Under the pieces are notes generated by a model, which saw only the letters and a list, made by a program, of their open reading frames with translations, ran no database searches and was not told the origin of the DNA. A stretch of DNA of 64,000 nucleotides. Source: Ophiocordyceps camponoti-saundersi (nom. inval.). Taxonomy: Eukaryota; Ascomycota; Sordariomycetes; Hypocreales; Ophiocordycipitaceae. Both the position numbers and the translations under genes were made by a program. The DNA is taken from assembly GCA_003339415.1 (NCBI GenBank), contig PDHQ01000050.1:46295-110294 (forward strand), given 5' to 3'. Shown here in pieces: positions 12,601 to 23,989 of this stretch; position 1 is the stretch's first letter, and every line of letters begins with the position of its first letter.

Positions 12601-14400
12601 TCTTTACTATAGCGTAGTTTTTATACTTTATAATAAGTATACTATCTTTTCTCGTAAGTTATATATAAATTCCTTCGCAGTTATTATTAATATAGTTAAG
12701 GACTTATAAGCCTAGGTAACCGAGCCTTAAGTACTAGACGTTTATCGCTAATTTCCGGGCTTTTTATAGGGTATAAGTTATATATTTATTCCTTCTCGTA
12801 ATAAAAGATACTTTATTTATTTACCTTAGGATATATTCTAGAACGAATTAGTTATAAATTAACCTTACGGTTACTATTATATTATAGTCCGGCGTTTTTA
12901 AGGTTAATTCTTCTTATCCGGGGTTTTTATCTTACTAAATACCTTTTAATTTAAGTAATTAGTACGAAACTAAGTTATATATAAAGTTCCGATAATATAC
13001 TATATTCCGAAGCTTTAGTAGCGCTATTTAAATTCTAATTAGCACTTCGAGGTTAACGTTTCCGTATCCCTTAATAGGGATTTTACTATCCCTTACCTAG
13101 ATAAAATCTCCTAGCTCTAAGTTACGGAAATTTTTAAAATAGTCGCGGTTATTAAAAATATATATCGTTATGCCTAAATTAAGAATTATAGAGTAGTATA
13201 ATAGGTACTTTATAGTAGAAAATACGGTATTCGTTTTATTCCTAAGAAAAAAAGTAGCTAGTATATATCTTTTCTTATAGGAAAGATACGGGGAGAGATA
13301 AGCAAAATTAGACTTAATTAAACTAGTTTTAATCTCCTCTAAATTTAACCTTTCTTTTTCCGTATTTTCCTTTACGGTCTTTATAGCACGCGTATTATAT
13401 TACTAGTTAAGCGCGTTATTACGGAGTATATAGTACTTCTCCCTAGGATATCCTAACTTTTTATAAAAAGTATAGGTCTTTTCCTATAAGCGTTAGTAAT
13501 AACTATTAGAAGTCCGATACTTCCTATCGTTATTATATTATTAGTTAGTACGATCTCTTCCTCGGTTCTTACGTTATTCCTTTTAATCGTTATTATCTTT
13601 TTTTTTCTCTAACCTATCTTTACTATAATAGGTAGGAAAGGTGCCTTTATCCGTTACTTTTCCTTAGGAGGTTAGGAGGGTATTAATATAACGGTTAAAA
13701 TTATTCGTAAATTCGTAGATCGTAAAGTCCTCTTTCTTAACGGATTTATTTTATTTAAAAACTTAAATCTAATTTCTTATATAGGGTTACTTAATAATCG
13801 CTTCGTAGAAATTTTTAACCTAAATTATTTTATCGGTTACTTATAAGATTCCTTCGGAGTTAGCTTTATCGACTACCTTACGCTAGCTTTTAAACTAGCT
13901 AAACTAATCTTTTAGGGGGTTATAACCGATATTAAAGATTCCTTTATATTTAATACGGAGTTATCGTATAATTTCCTTATTAAAAATCTTAACTTCCTTA
14001 CGTAAAGTCTCGTACTAATCTTTAATAAACTCCCCTTTTTTATAATATATTTTTTAAAGATAAGGGTTAATAGTTTCTTCTATCTAAATTCGAAGGTTTT
14101 ATTCGGCCTTATCCTTTCGGAGCTAAACTTCCTTATATTCCCTATAATTAGTAATAAGGATAGTATATTCCTTTAATATTTTATCCTTTTCTTTCTTAGT
14201 TCCCTTTAATTTCGCTCGGTCTTAATTTTCCTCGTCCTAAATAGGAGGAATTAGGGCTTTTCCTAGAGGACTTCTATTAGCGAAGATAAACTCCTAAAGT
14301 CTATCTCTCTTAGCCCTCTTCTCGAAGGTATCTTCCTAATACTTCTAATCGGTATTTTTAGTTAGTTTAATATTTTTCTTATAGTTACTTATCTTATTCG
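9698..14400 (-). pseudogene. gag-pol remnant of element A (Ty1/copia)
   Basis: Minus-strand frames interrupted almost only by TAA/TAG. Recognisable, in element order: a CCHC zinc knuckle with cysteines turned to tyrosine (YTFYKKLGYPREK, near 13,430-13,480); a protease-like segment (IYIFNNRDYFKNF, near 13,130-13,170); copia reverse transcriptase with FVNALLDEEVFI (about 10,840-10,885) and LKRALYSLRKSPLL (about 10,760-10,815); the catalytic Y-x-D-D box decayed to YINN near 10,641-10,668; and RNase H ending about 9,698 with INEIITNSLIKPL. The upstream limit is approximate because gag is too decayed to place its start. No function remains. Confidence 0.85.
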
Positions 14401-14466
14401 ACTATTTCCTTCGGAAACCGATTTTTCTTATAAGGTAAGCTTTAGCTTAAGGCTACGGCTTTTAAT

Positions 14467-14877
14467 TATTAGAATCTTAGAGGGATTCTATTAGAATCGG
14501 AAAGTTACGTAGAATAAAGAGTAAGTAAAGTAATTAAGTTATATATATAATAAAATATAGATAGGTATATATATATAAACTAATAGCTCTGCCCCTAACC
14601 TTTTAGCTTAGAGGCCTTTTTTATATATATAAAAATAATAGGCCTTCGAAAGAAAAGCTCTATATAATAGAGAGGCTAGTTTCTAAGCTAGCTATCTGCT
14701 AAGAAATATCGTAAGCCCGTTACTTAGGAAGTTAATAGAATATTACTTAGTAATAGGGCTCTTCCGTAAAGATCCTATGCCTTAAGGCCGATAAGATACG
14801 TTACTCCGCCACTATTATACGGAGCCCTCGTATTACTTATAGTCTCGTGGAGCTTAGTAGGACCTTCCTTTCTAATA
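14467..14877 (-). repeat. 5' LTR of element A (411 bp)
   Basis: Direct repeat of 7608-8018, same length, with transition differences only in the stretches compared. It is followed at once by the target duplication atagt (14878-14882). Confidence 0.92.
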
Positions 14878-14882
14878 ATAGT

Positions 14883-15018
14883 AACATAAGGTGGGCATAG
14901 GCTATCGGGTAGGTGCACTAATATATATATATTATATATATGCTAAGTTTAGGCTAGGATAGCTAGGCTAGGTCGTGTGCGAGGTCGGGCGGGGCTAGTC
15001 ACGTGGACCCCCTTAATA
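14883..15018 (-). repeat. 3' LTR of element D, split by element A
   Basis: Together with 7602-7607 it forms a 142-bp LTR matching 37774-37915. A segment of about 60 bp (roughly 14,955-15,010, including gtgtgcgaggtcgggcgggg and cacgtggaccc) keeps TG and CA dinucleotides although the surrounding 30 kb has lost nearly all of them. Confidence 0.9.
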
Positions 15019-15867
15019 CCCCCTTTTAGGCCCGCTTAAACGAGCGGAAAATAGTTATCCCATGCCGCAAAGCGCGGAAAATAATAAAATAGTAAAAATA
15101 GCGTTTTTAGGCTTTTCTTAAAAGGCCGGTAAAGGGCTTAAATAGCTTAAAAACGTAATAAAAAATAAGATCTAAGAGATTAAATTAGGTCCCGGATAGG
15201 GTTATTCCGTTCCGGATCGGTCGATTAGTAAAGGAAATAGTAGAAAATAGTAGGAATAGGCCTCTCTAAGCTACTCTTAAGGGGCCTTAAATAGGTTAAT
15301 CTAAGCTATTAAGAAGGTTAAATTAAGCTATTAAGAAGGTTAAATTAAGCTGTTAAGAGGGGTTAAAATACTTATATAAAGGGTATTAAGAGGCCTAATT
15401 TAAAGGAAAATTCCTCTTTAAGCTAGGGGCTAAAAATAAGCTATAAGCTTTATAATAATATATATATATATAAAGAGAGGTATTATTATTTATATTACTT
15501 AGTAAGAAAATACCGCTAAAGTTATATAATTTAATATATCTAATAGTAAGGGGCTTAAAGGTGCTTACTATTAATACTTTTAAGGCTATAATAATCGCTT
15601 AGAGGCGTATTAAAGGGTATATATCGCGGGATCGGTAGCGGCACGAAGCTAGGCTAACGATAAGGCTAATAATCGCGATATACCTTATCTGTCCTCTCTT
15701 AATTAATACCTACCTTTTTAAAACGATCTATCCTATCTTAATTAATAGCTATAGCGTAACGCTAATTACTCTTTTTTCTTAAGATCCCCCTTTTAGGTAT
15801 AGGATCCTTTAGTAATAGAAATCTTATACTATATTATTTATTAGTTTTTTAATTCGATTAATTAGTT
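15019..15867. other. 3' noncoding region of element D
   Basis: It lies between the end of D pol and its 3' LTR. A polypurine tract abuts the LTR at 15019-15027. There are short local repeats (ctaagctattaagaaggttaa-like units near 15,300-15,350). No frame on either strand is convincing. Confidence 0.5.
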
Positions 15868-18800
15868 TATTTAGTATCGGTATTATTATTATCGGGAGGT
15901 ATAAGGGTATCGCGGGCTTTATTATCGGGCGCCTTAGGCTTATTTAATAGCGTACGAGGGCTACCCTTTATTTTATTTTTAGCTTTAGAGGGTAAGATCG
16001 TAATTTTTAGGTTAGAAAGATATAATATATAGACGAATTTAGCGTATTAGAGACGCTATAAAAGCTTTATAAAGCTATCTATAGCTATATTAGCTATGCT
16101 AATATATTAGATTATAAAGAATCGCTTTTTTACGCGATTAATAATTTATTTATATTATATATTAATATACCTTATTCGGGCTATTTTAAACTTATTAAAG
16201 GCGATAGCTTTAGCGTTAAGGCTATCGGTAAATATAATTATAAGCGTTTATTATTATAATAGCTTTAAGTTCTTAAGAATCTTATTTATTTAGATTAAGC
16301 TTATACTTATAAGCGTTAAATTAATAAATTCGGCCTCCGTTAACGATAGCGTTATAAGCGTTTACTATTTTAATTTCTAGTATACGGGGCCTATACTAAT
16401 AAAAACGATATATCCGGCTATTAAGTATCTTATATATAAATTATTTATAAAAAAGGTATTTATAAAAATATAAGGTTTTAAATCTTAAGGGCTATAAGCA
16501 CCTCTAAGCGTAAGGCCTAAGCTCTTTATACTATAAAGGTATTATATTAAATTCTTCTATATAAGAAGGTACGAGGCGGTTAGATTAAGGTTACTTTTAT
16601 ATAATTTACTATTTATAAAAGCTAAGTTAGGCCTTATACTATTAGAGAGATAATTTATACTACCTATCCTTTTTAGCTATTCTTTTTAAGGTATCGTAAG
16701 CGGCTATATTTTCTAATTAGTAGGTATTTTAACCTTAGGCGGCTAGGGCGTTTATACGGCGTTCGTAACGCCTTCGCCGAATAGTTTAAGTATTTTAGTA
16801 ATATATTTCTCTTAATATATATAGATTATATATATAGTATAGTTCCTATAAAATTATAAGCTTAAAAAGGTAATAGGTTCGCCTAAGTTACGTAAATCCT
16901 ATAATTTTTTTAAAATGCCCTTACTTTTATCTATAAGAGCGGCTATAAGCGCTATAATTATAATATTATTAACGTAAAGGAGTATAATAAATCCCTTAAG
17001 ATAGGTATAGATATAAAACTCGGATTTAAGTTATTACTATCTATAGCGTTTAAGGGCCTCGCTTACGTATATAAACTATATCGCGGGCGATAACTTAAGG
17101 CCGTATAGGGCTTAATTAAGCTTATATACTCGATTTATACCGTTTTCGAATAAATATAGCTAATCGACGAAAAATTCCTCCTAATAAGGGGCGTTTATAA
17201 ACGCGTTAATAACGTTAAATTATTACTATTCGAGATCTTAGGAGGCTATAATCGATAAGAATACTCGAATAGAAGAGAGGTATACGATAGCGGTATAAAG
17301 GTCCTTAATAAAGTATAAGGCCTTTTCTTTATCCCCTCTTATATATTAGCGTGCTTTAATAATTATAGTTTTATTCTTAGGCGTTTTTATCGTAAATACT
17401 TATTTACTAGGTAAAACTTACTTACCGATAAGTTAATTAATAAGATCCTAAGTTTGTTAACTATATAAAGCTTTAATTTTCGTATTTATCGCTAGGCGCT
17501 AGTAGGAGAGATAATCGGGTCGCTTACGGATATCCTACTAGCCCTTAGGCGTTAATAGTATTAAAATATTAAATATAGCGTTAATCGGAAGGATAAAGTC
17601 GGGAATCTCTGCCTCTTCCTTATCGATATTATAGAAGATAGCGTTAGTAGTAGATTTAGCTATAGCGGCTATTATAAAATAAGTCTTGCGATTAGTAGTA
17701 AGTATTATAGCCTTATTCCTTAGCTTAGCTTATAAAGGAGCTTCTTTATTAGCTAGATTATTAAATTAAGTATTATAGGGCGTTTAATCGGGCGTAAAGA
17801 ATTATATTATATTTAGAGGCGTAGCTAGTTTTTTAGATTAAAAAGGGCCTACGGTTTTATTACTTAAATTAAGTATATTTCCCGCCTTAAGGTTATTAGT
17901 AGGCTCTTATAAGCCTTAATCGCTAGAATAATTATAATTATTATCGTTATTATTATTATTAATATTATTAGGTCCGAATCGGAAGAATTCGTCTTTATTA
18001 AGTTAATCTTCCTAATCTTCCTTAATCTTAAGCTCTGCGACGTATTTAACTATTTAATCGAGCTTTAGATTAGCCGGGTTATAAAACCTAATATCTCTAG
18101 CCCTAATAATCTTATCTTCCTCGGGTAGATAGATCTTATAAATATGCCTATAAAGGCTTTCTATACTAATAAGGCGGCCTTCCTTAGCTTAAGGGGCTAT
18201 TTTAGCGCTCTAAATTCGATATTAAGGAGGGATAATAACGTATACCTTATAACCCTATAATTATACGTATTTAATCGAATATTTATAAGGTATATAGATC
18301 GCGGCTATTACTATCTCGATAAGGCTTTAATTTTTCAGGTTAGCTATTAATAGAAATAAATTTTATATATAAGCGCTAGTATCGATAAAAAATAGCTATA
18401 ATTTCTTAGGCAGCTTTATCTTAATATATATAGCCCTCGCGGTATTTATTAAAGTGCGCCTAGCGCGTTTAGCTTAGCTATTTTAGGCTAAGGTATAAGG
18501 GGTATAAGTACGTAAAATAAAGCCTTCGTTTATAGCTTAATTTCTAATCTTTTATTACGTAAATTTAAGGGTATTATCGAAGCCTATTACTTAAACGTAG
18601 CAGCTGCTAGTAGTAGCGTTAACGCTACGTTTCTACGCTTTAAGCTATTTAAAAGCTTTATTACGGGTCTTCGTAAAAAGAACCTAATAATAGTTAATAT
18701 AAGTATCGATTCCGTAAAGTATATACTAATAACCCTTATAAGCTATTAGATAATATTAGATAAAATCTTAGAAGATATATTATAGGAAACTTATAGGTAG

Positions 18801-20381
18801 AATAGCGGGATTTTAACTAATTACGGCACCTACTTTTCTAAGTTAGTATACTCGGTAGTAGAATAATTCGAAGGTATTCTTCTTAATCGTGAGGCTAGAT
18901 TTATAGTAGGCTTCGAGGATCCTATCTTTACCTATATGCTTAAAGCGTTAATATATTACTATATAATTAACTTCCTTTTCTTTTATAAGTAAGGTAGCTA
19001 TTATAAGAGGCTTCTATACCTTAGCTCCCGTAATATTAGCGACGCCTCTTATCTTAGAGAGGTAGCAGACGGTGCGGCCTCGTTATTAAAAGCGTATTCC
19101 TTCGCTATCGATATGGATTTCCTTTCTATTAAGTTAATCGGCGGAAACGAGATTAACTAGAATATCTATATTATAAAATACCTTTTTAAAGGTAATCGAA
19201 TAGCCGTTAGAAGCTATAATCGTAACGCTACCTTAGCTATAATAGAATAAAGGCTTACTATTTAACGCTATAAGGTATTAAGAGCTATTAAATTCTTTAT
19301 ATTAATTAAACTATCCTTTATTATTAAAAAGGTATAAAGTATAGCTAATATCGATAATTATAGCGTTTTATAAAATAGGGCTATTACGACCTTTAAAGGT
19401 AATATTAATAATATAAGCTACGGTGCTTTTCCCTACCGATATTATATCCGCGCTACTACTTACGGAACTTACGTTATTATTCTTATATTACTTAGGAATA
19501 GGTAGCGGCCGGAGCTTAGGGTAAAGAACCTAGTATTATTCCTTCGAGTAAATATAACCTCCTAGATAAATATTATAGCTATAATAAGAGAGGGTTATAA
19601 TCTTATTTATTATATTCGTATATTTTAGTATATAAGGTATAATATATATCTCCGTTAATAATAATAGCTTTAGCTTATTATTATTATTACTATTACCCTT
19701 ATTCTCTAGCTTCTTTTTTAAAATTAATTCTATATTATAAAAAATGCCTTTTTACTTAATAAGTCGCAGCTTATCTCGAAATTAGTAATTCGTAATAAAA
19801 TATATATATTAATATTATTAAAAGATAACTTAGAAGAGCTATTTATATTATAATCTTACTTCTTAGCGATAACGGGGTATAGGGTTTAGATAATATTAAT
19901 AGCTTTCTAAGCGTAGATATATAATATTTTTTTAAAATTAGCCCCTATATCTTTATCCGTAATAATTTAATTCTAGAGGCCTTAAAGGTTCTTCTTAAAA
20001 GCTTTCTAACTTTTAATTATATTATCTTTTAGCTTAAGCTAATATTAATATTAAAAAACGTATTAAAGTTATATCTTCGTTAATATTTTAGCTTATTTTT
20101 TAGCTAAGAGATAGATATTATATATTATAGTATTTTTATCTTAGCTAAGCTAGGTAATATTACTAATAGCTTTACCGGAAAGGGATTATAAAACGATTCT
20201 TACGGTAATCTCTATTTTATTATTATATTTAATAGCTTTATTTTTATTAATAAGTTAGGTTAGAACCTTATTATTAAAGATAAATAGTTTTACCTTATTA
20301 ATTCGGGCTACTACTATAAGAGATCTATATTACTTAATATAGCTTACAGCGCCCTTAAGCTTCGTATTACTAAAAGATAAA
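15868..20381 (-). pseudogene. pol remnant of element D (Ty1/copia)
   Basis: Minus-strand frames with stops mostly explicable as mutated Gln codons. Copia reverse transcriptase is clear: FNVINAFINAPY and INRVYKLN...ALYGLKLSP (about 17,090-17,230), and the catalytic box as LLYVNNIIII, that is Y-V-N-N for Y-x-D-D (about 16,951-16,985). RNase H follows, with ITLSLTEAEFINL (about 16,310-16,350) and IIIFTDSLNAKAIAF (about 16,205-16,250), ending in a Pro/Asn/Asp-rich tail near 15,868. Integrase and protease fill 17,500-19,700. Gag is cut by element B at 20382. The remaining 37520-37773 carries the leader and perhaps the first gag residues. Confidence 0.85.
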
Positions 20382-20386
20382 GATAT

Positions 20387-20662
20387 TATTAGACGGGCTA
20401 TCCGTTACTAGTAACGTAAGGGTCCTAAAAAGAAGTATATTATCGCGATTACCCTCTCGTATATAACGTACGGGGAGGGTAGCTATCTAAATACCTAATC
20501 GAACGTATAAAGTAATAGTAAGGAATATAAAAAGTAGAGTAGGGAGTTATAAAATTAGAAGGATCTCGTATAAAGGTTCCTTATAACTTAGGAAGGCCGT
20601 ACGAAGGGACGAGGCTATAAGGATAATACGAGGCTATTAAGGTATCGTAAGATACCTTAATA
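20387..20662 (-). repeat. 3' LTR of element B (276 bp)
   Basis: Direct repeat of 37239-37514, same length. Plus-strand ends are tattagacggg and ccttaata. An A-rich purine stretch on the minus strand (aaagaaaaactgcgag) abuts it internally and is a candidate polypurine tract. Confidence 0.92.
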
Positions 20663-21934
20663 CTCGCAGTTTTTCTTTATAGTATACCGTGCGGCTTCCT
20701 TAGTAAGCGCTCGGTAGTAGTAAGTAATTATATCGCTTATACGGTCGAGGTTATTACGTAGCGAGAGCTATCGTACAGTGCGGAGTATCGTATAAAGTTT
20801 ACTTATATAGGGAGATATTTATACGGCGGGTAAGAGAAGATTACTTATTAAGAGAGTAATTTATCGGCTTCGTACGCTTAAGATCGGTATCGTTTTAAGG
20901 CTCGAAGGTTTTATACGTAGTAGAACTCGTACGCGTAGCCGAAGGTATAGGAGAGAGAGAGTATAAGGAAGGTAGCCGGTCGGTAGAAATTTTCGGGCTG
21001 CTATTTATAGCTAGTAAGTCCTGCCGACTATAAGAAATACCTTCCTCTTTCTTTTATACGAAAGAAAGATTCTTCCCTTTTTTATTCTTTATAATAGTAG
21101 CTATAATAGCACTATTATTATTATAACTATTACTATTATTAGTTACTATTATAGCCGCTATCTCCTTATACGACGACGAAGAATAAGAAAAAGAAAAATA
21201 AGAAATTATATAATAACTATATTTATCGTTACGATCCTCGGGCGCTTTCCCTTTTCTAATAGGACTATTACTATTACTTTTAGGAGCGACGACGCTATCC
21301 GCGCTAAGTTCCTCTAAATAGCGATTAGCGTATATATTCTCTTTATACGAGGTATCTTTATAAATATAAGCTAATTATACGGTAAAACGAGGAACGTTAC
21401 TATTTTTCGGCGACTTTTTATAATATAGCTTTACGCCTTTACGCTAGAGAGACGGCCGTTAAGCTTATCTCTAAAGTTATACGCCGCCCTAGCTATTATT
21501 AGGCGGTAATAATTTAGTCGGCCGGTTAGTTCCCGGTATAGGGCCCCTACGCCCGTCGCTACCTTTATCGTAATAGCGGTCCGTTCTTAAGTTACCGCTA
21601 TATTCGCGGCTATTAGAGCGGGGCCTACGGGTCCTATATTTAGGATTCGAAGGGCCGGTATTATAATTATTTCCGGTCGCCCGATAACGAGGACGAAGAT
21701 AAGGATAAGGAAGAAGATAACGATAAAGATAATAAGGATAATAACGAAAACGAAAACGAAGACGAAGAAGATAATAATAAGGATAATAATAATAAGGAGG
21801 AAGAAGAGGGGGCTAGGGAGGAGGAGGATAAGTTAGACGACGACTCTAATAAAGAAAAGGAAGATAATAAAGATAATAACGATAACGATAACGATAAACT
21901 TATTATATCGCTAGCGGTCCGTTCTCGCTATTAT
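20663..21934. other. 3' region of element B with acidic low-complexity tract
   Basis: It lies between B RNase H and its 3' LTR. A tract at about 21,680-21,905 of GAY/AAG/AAY triplets reads as an Asp/Glu/Lys/Asn-rich peptide on the plus strand and as a Lys/Thr/Arg-rich one in the next frame. The minus strand is also free of stops other than TAA/TAG over most of the interval. The coding strand cannot be decided. By position it could be a counterpart of the antisense gene of element A. Confidence 0.35.
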
Positions 21935-23109
21935 TAGGCAATATAAGGTAAAGGGCGGCGGCTATTTTATTCTTTTTATATAGCGTTAAATTTATAAGCT
22001 TAGGGGGCGGCGATAGTAGCGCGAGTTTTTCGATAACTACTTTTATCCTAATCGTAATTTTATTCGTCGTAATTAGTTATACGAGAGCGTTATTCGGGCC
22101 TTTCTTTATTATAGCGTCTGCTAAGTTATCTTTACTATTAATTTAGAATATCTTAGCAATTTCCTTTCTTTCGTATAATTCGCGTAAGGCTATAATATTA
22201 ATTATAAGCCTCTTCTCCCTCGTATTACTAAGCTTAACTAAGTAATTATAAAGGGAGTATAAGTTTATATAGAGTATAAGAGGGATATCCGGTAAGGAGA
22301 GACTACGTATAATCTTCTAAAGCGTAATATTAAGGGCGATACTATTATCGATTCCTTATACGATACCGTATAATTTACTTATAAGCACGCTATATATTAC
22401 TTTTTTATATTTTATTAAGGATTAGTATATAATATTACCGTAGATAAAGACTTTATTCTTCGTATAAGCTACCTTTTTACTTAGTATAATTATAAATCCT
22501 ATTTACGAAGATAGGTTTTTATTATTCGCGAATAAGCTATCGGTAAAGATCTAAAGCTTTATACGGGGGAGGTTAAGAGGAATAAAATATAGTCCCCGGT
22601 TAGCGTTTTTAATCTGCTATTATACGCGGGCATTTAGGGCGTTATAGTCTTCCTTTATCGGTTCCTAAACTTAAGTAGCGGCCGAGAGGTTATACGCTAT
22701 TTCGGGCTAGTAAATTAACGAAATATACGCCCCTTATACGCGTTACGAGAGGTACGCCTATAGAGCGTTTTCTTAAGCTAGGTTAATAACTTATAGTGCC
22801 TTAGCTTATCCCTTCTATATAAAGAGAATACTATTACCTTCGAGGGAAATTCGTCCGCTATTAAATTCGATTAGCGTCTTATGCGAGAGGCGTGTTTTTA
22901 GCTTCGCACGAAGGTTCTATTACTTAAAGGATTCTTCCTCGAGGGCTAAGAAGGCGGGAGAGATAAAAGAGAGGGTATCGTTAGTCTATATTCTTATAAG
23001 GCTAAAAGAATCCGGGCCGGTAAGTATAAAGAGAAAGCACGGGTCGTATATCGAAGTCGTTATCTTTAGGTTTATATAATAGTGCTTATAATACGTTTTA
23101 AACTAATAA
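21935..23109 (-). pseudogene. reverse transcriptase C-terminus and RNase H of element B
   Basis: This continues the B polyprotein after the element C insertion. The minus strand reads YYKHYYINLKITTSIYDPCF (about 23,040-23,105), then an IQTDDT-type catalytic motif decayed to I*TNDT (about 22,975-22,997), LRAKLKTRLSHKTLIEFN, then an RNase H region with LQIFTDSLFANNKNLSS (about 22,515-22,570) and RLIINIIALRELYERKEIAKIF (about 22,145-22,210). Stops are overwhelmingly TAA/TAG. The end near 21,935 is approximate. Confidence 0.82.
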
Positions 23110-23114
23110 ACGCC

Positions 23115-23708
23115 TAATATGCGCTTATACGTATAATCTACTAATAGTTATATATACTAAGCTAGTTACTAAATATAGTATATAGGAAAGAGAGATAAGC
23201 TAGCTACTAATTATAAAATTATAAAATAGCTACTATAAAAAGTATAAGTATAAGTAAGAGTCTTTTAAGAATTAAAATAATAATTATAAAAGAATCTAAA
23301 TTATTACCTAAAGGAATATTAGGCTAATTATATAGCTAGGAGCTTAAGGAAGATTTCCTAATATAATCTTAAAAGTATTTACCTAAGGGGATTTTACGGT
23401 GATTTCCGAGTATATTAGTAAAATAGAGATTTCCTAGTACGCGGTGATTTCCTAATATATAGGGATTTCCTAGTAAAATCCGGAGATTTCTAAAGGTATA
23501 TTTTAATACTAAATCTTACTAGAAATCTTAGTAAAATCCTAAAAGTTATTATAGAGAAATCTTAAGAGGAAATCCTAGTAATTTCCTAAGCGTAAAGGTA
23601 ATAAAGTTTCTAGGGGAAATCTAAGTAAAATCCTAAGTTAGGAAATTTTAGGGAAATATTATAAGAGGTTAAGCGATTTATAGGGGTATTATTACACGTC
23701 CCGTATTA
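23115..23708 (-). repeat. 3' LTR of element C (594 bp)
   Basis: Direct repeat of 32686-33279, same length. Plus-strand ends taatatgcgc and cccgtatta derive from TG...CA by transitions. The interior has many short variants of ggaaatcctagtaa-type units, so the LTR itself is internally repetitive. Confidence 0.92.
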
Positions 23709-23989
23709 ACTTCCCGGGCCGGAAAAGAATTCTAATAGCCTTATTAACTCCCTATTTTACTTTAGAAACTATTATTATACTTAAAGGCTTTTCTATATTA
23801 ACTTTAATAACTATATTTATTTATAAATTAAGAAATATTATCGGGGATCTGCGTATAAAGAACTAAATTAATCCGTATAAGGTAGGAAAGAAATAAAAAA
23901 ATAAGATAAGAATAATAAAGGAGAATTGCAATATATATTAGATATATATAGAAGAATATACGTTATAGTAAAGGGTATTATAATATTAA

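Larger units (their letters stand above)
7608..14877 (-). mobile_element. LTR retrotransposon A (Ty1/copia) with an antisense passenger gene
   Basis: A 7,270-bp element with 411-bp LTRs and a perfect 5-bp target duplication, atagt, at 7603-7607 and 14878-14882. It inserted six bases inside an LTR of element D. On the minus strand it encodes, in order, gag with a decayed zinc knuckle, protease, integrase, reverse transcriptase and RNase H, the Pseudoviridae order. Between the end of RNase H (about 9,698) and the 3' LTR lies an extra 1.7 kb holding a plus-strand spliced gene, which explains why the element is longer than the usual 5-5.5 kb. It is inactivated by RIP. Confidence 0.93.
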
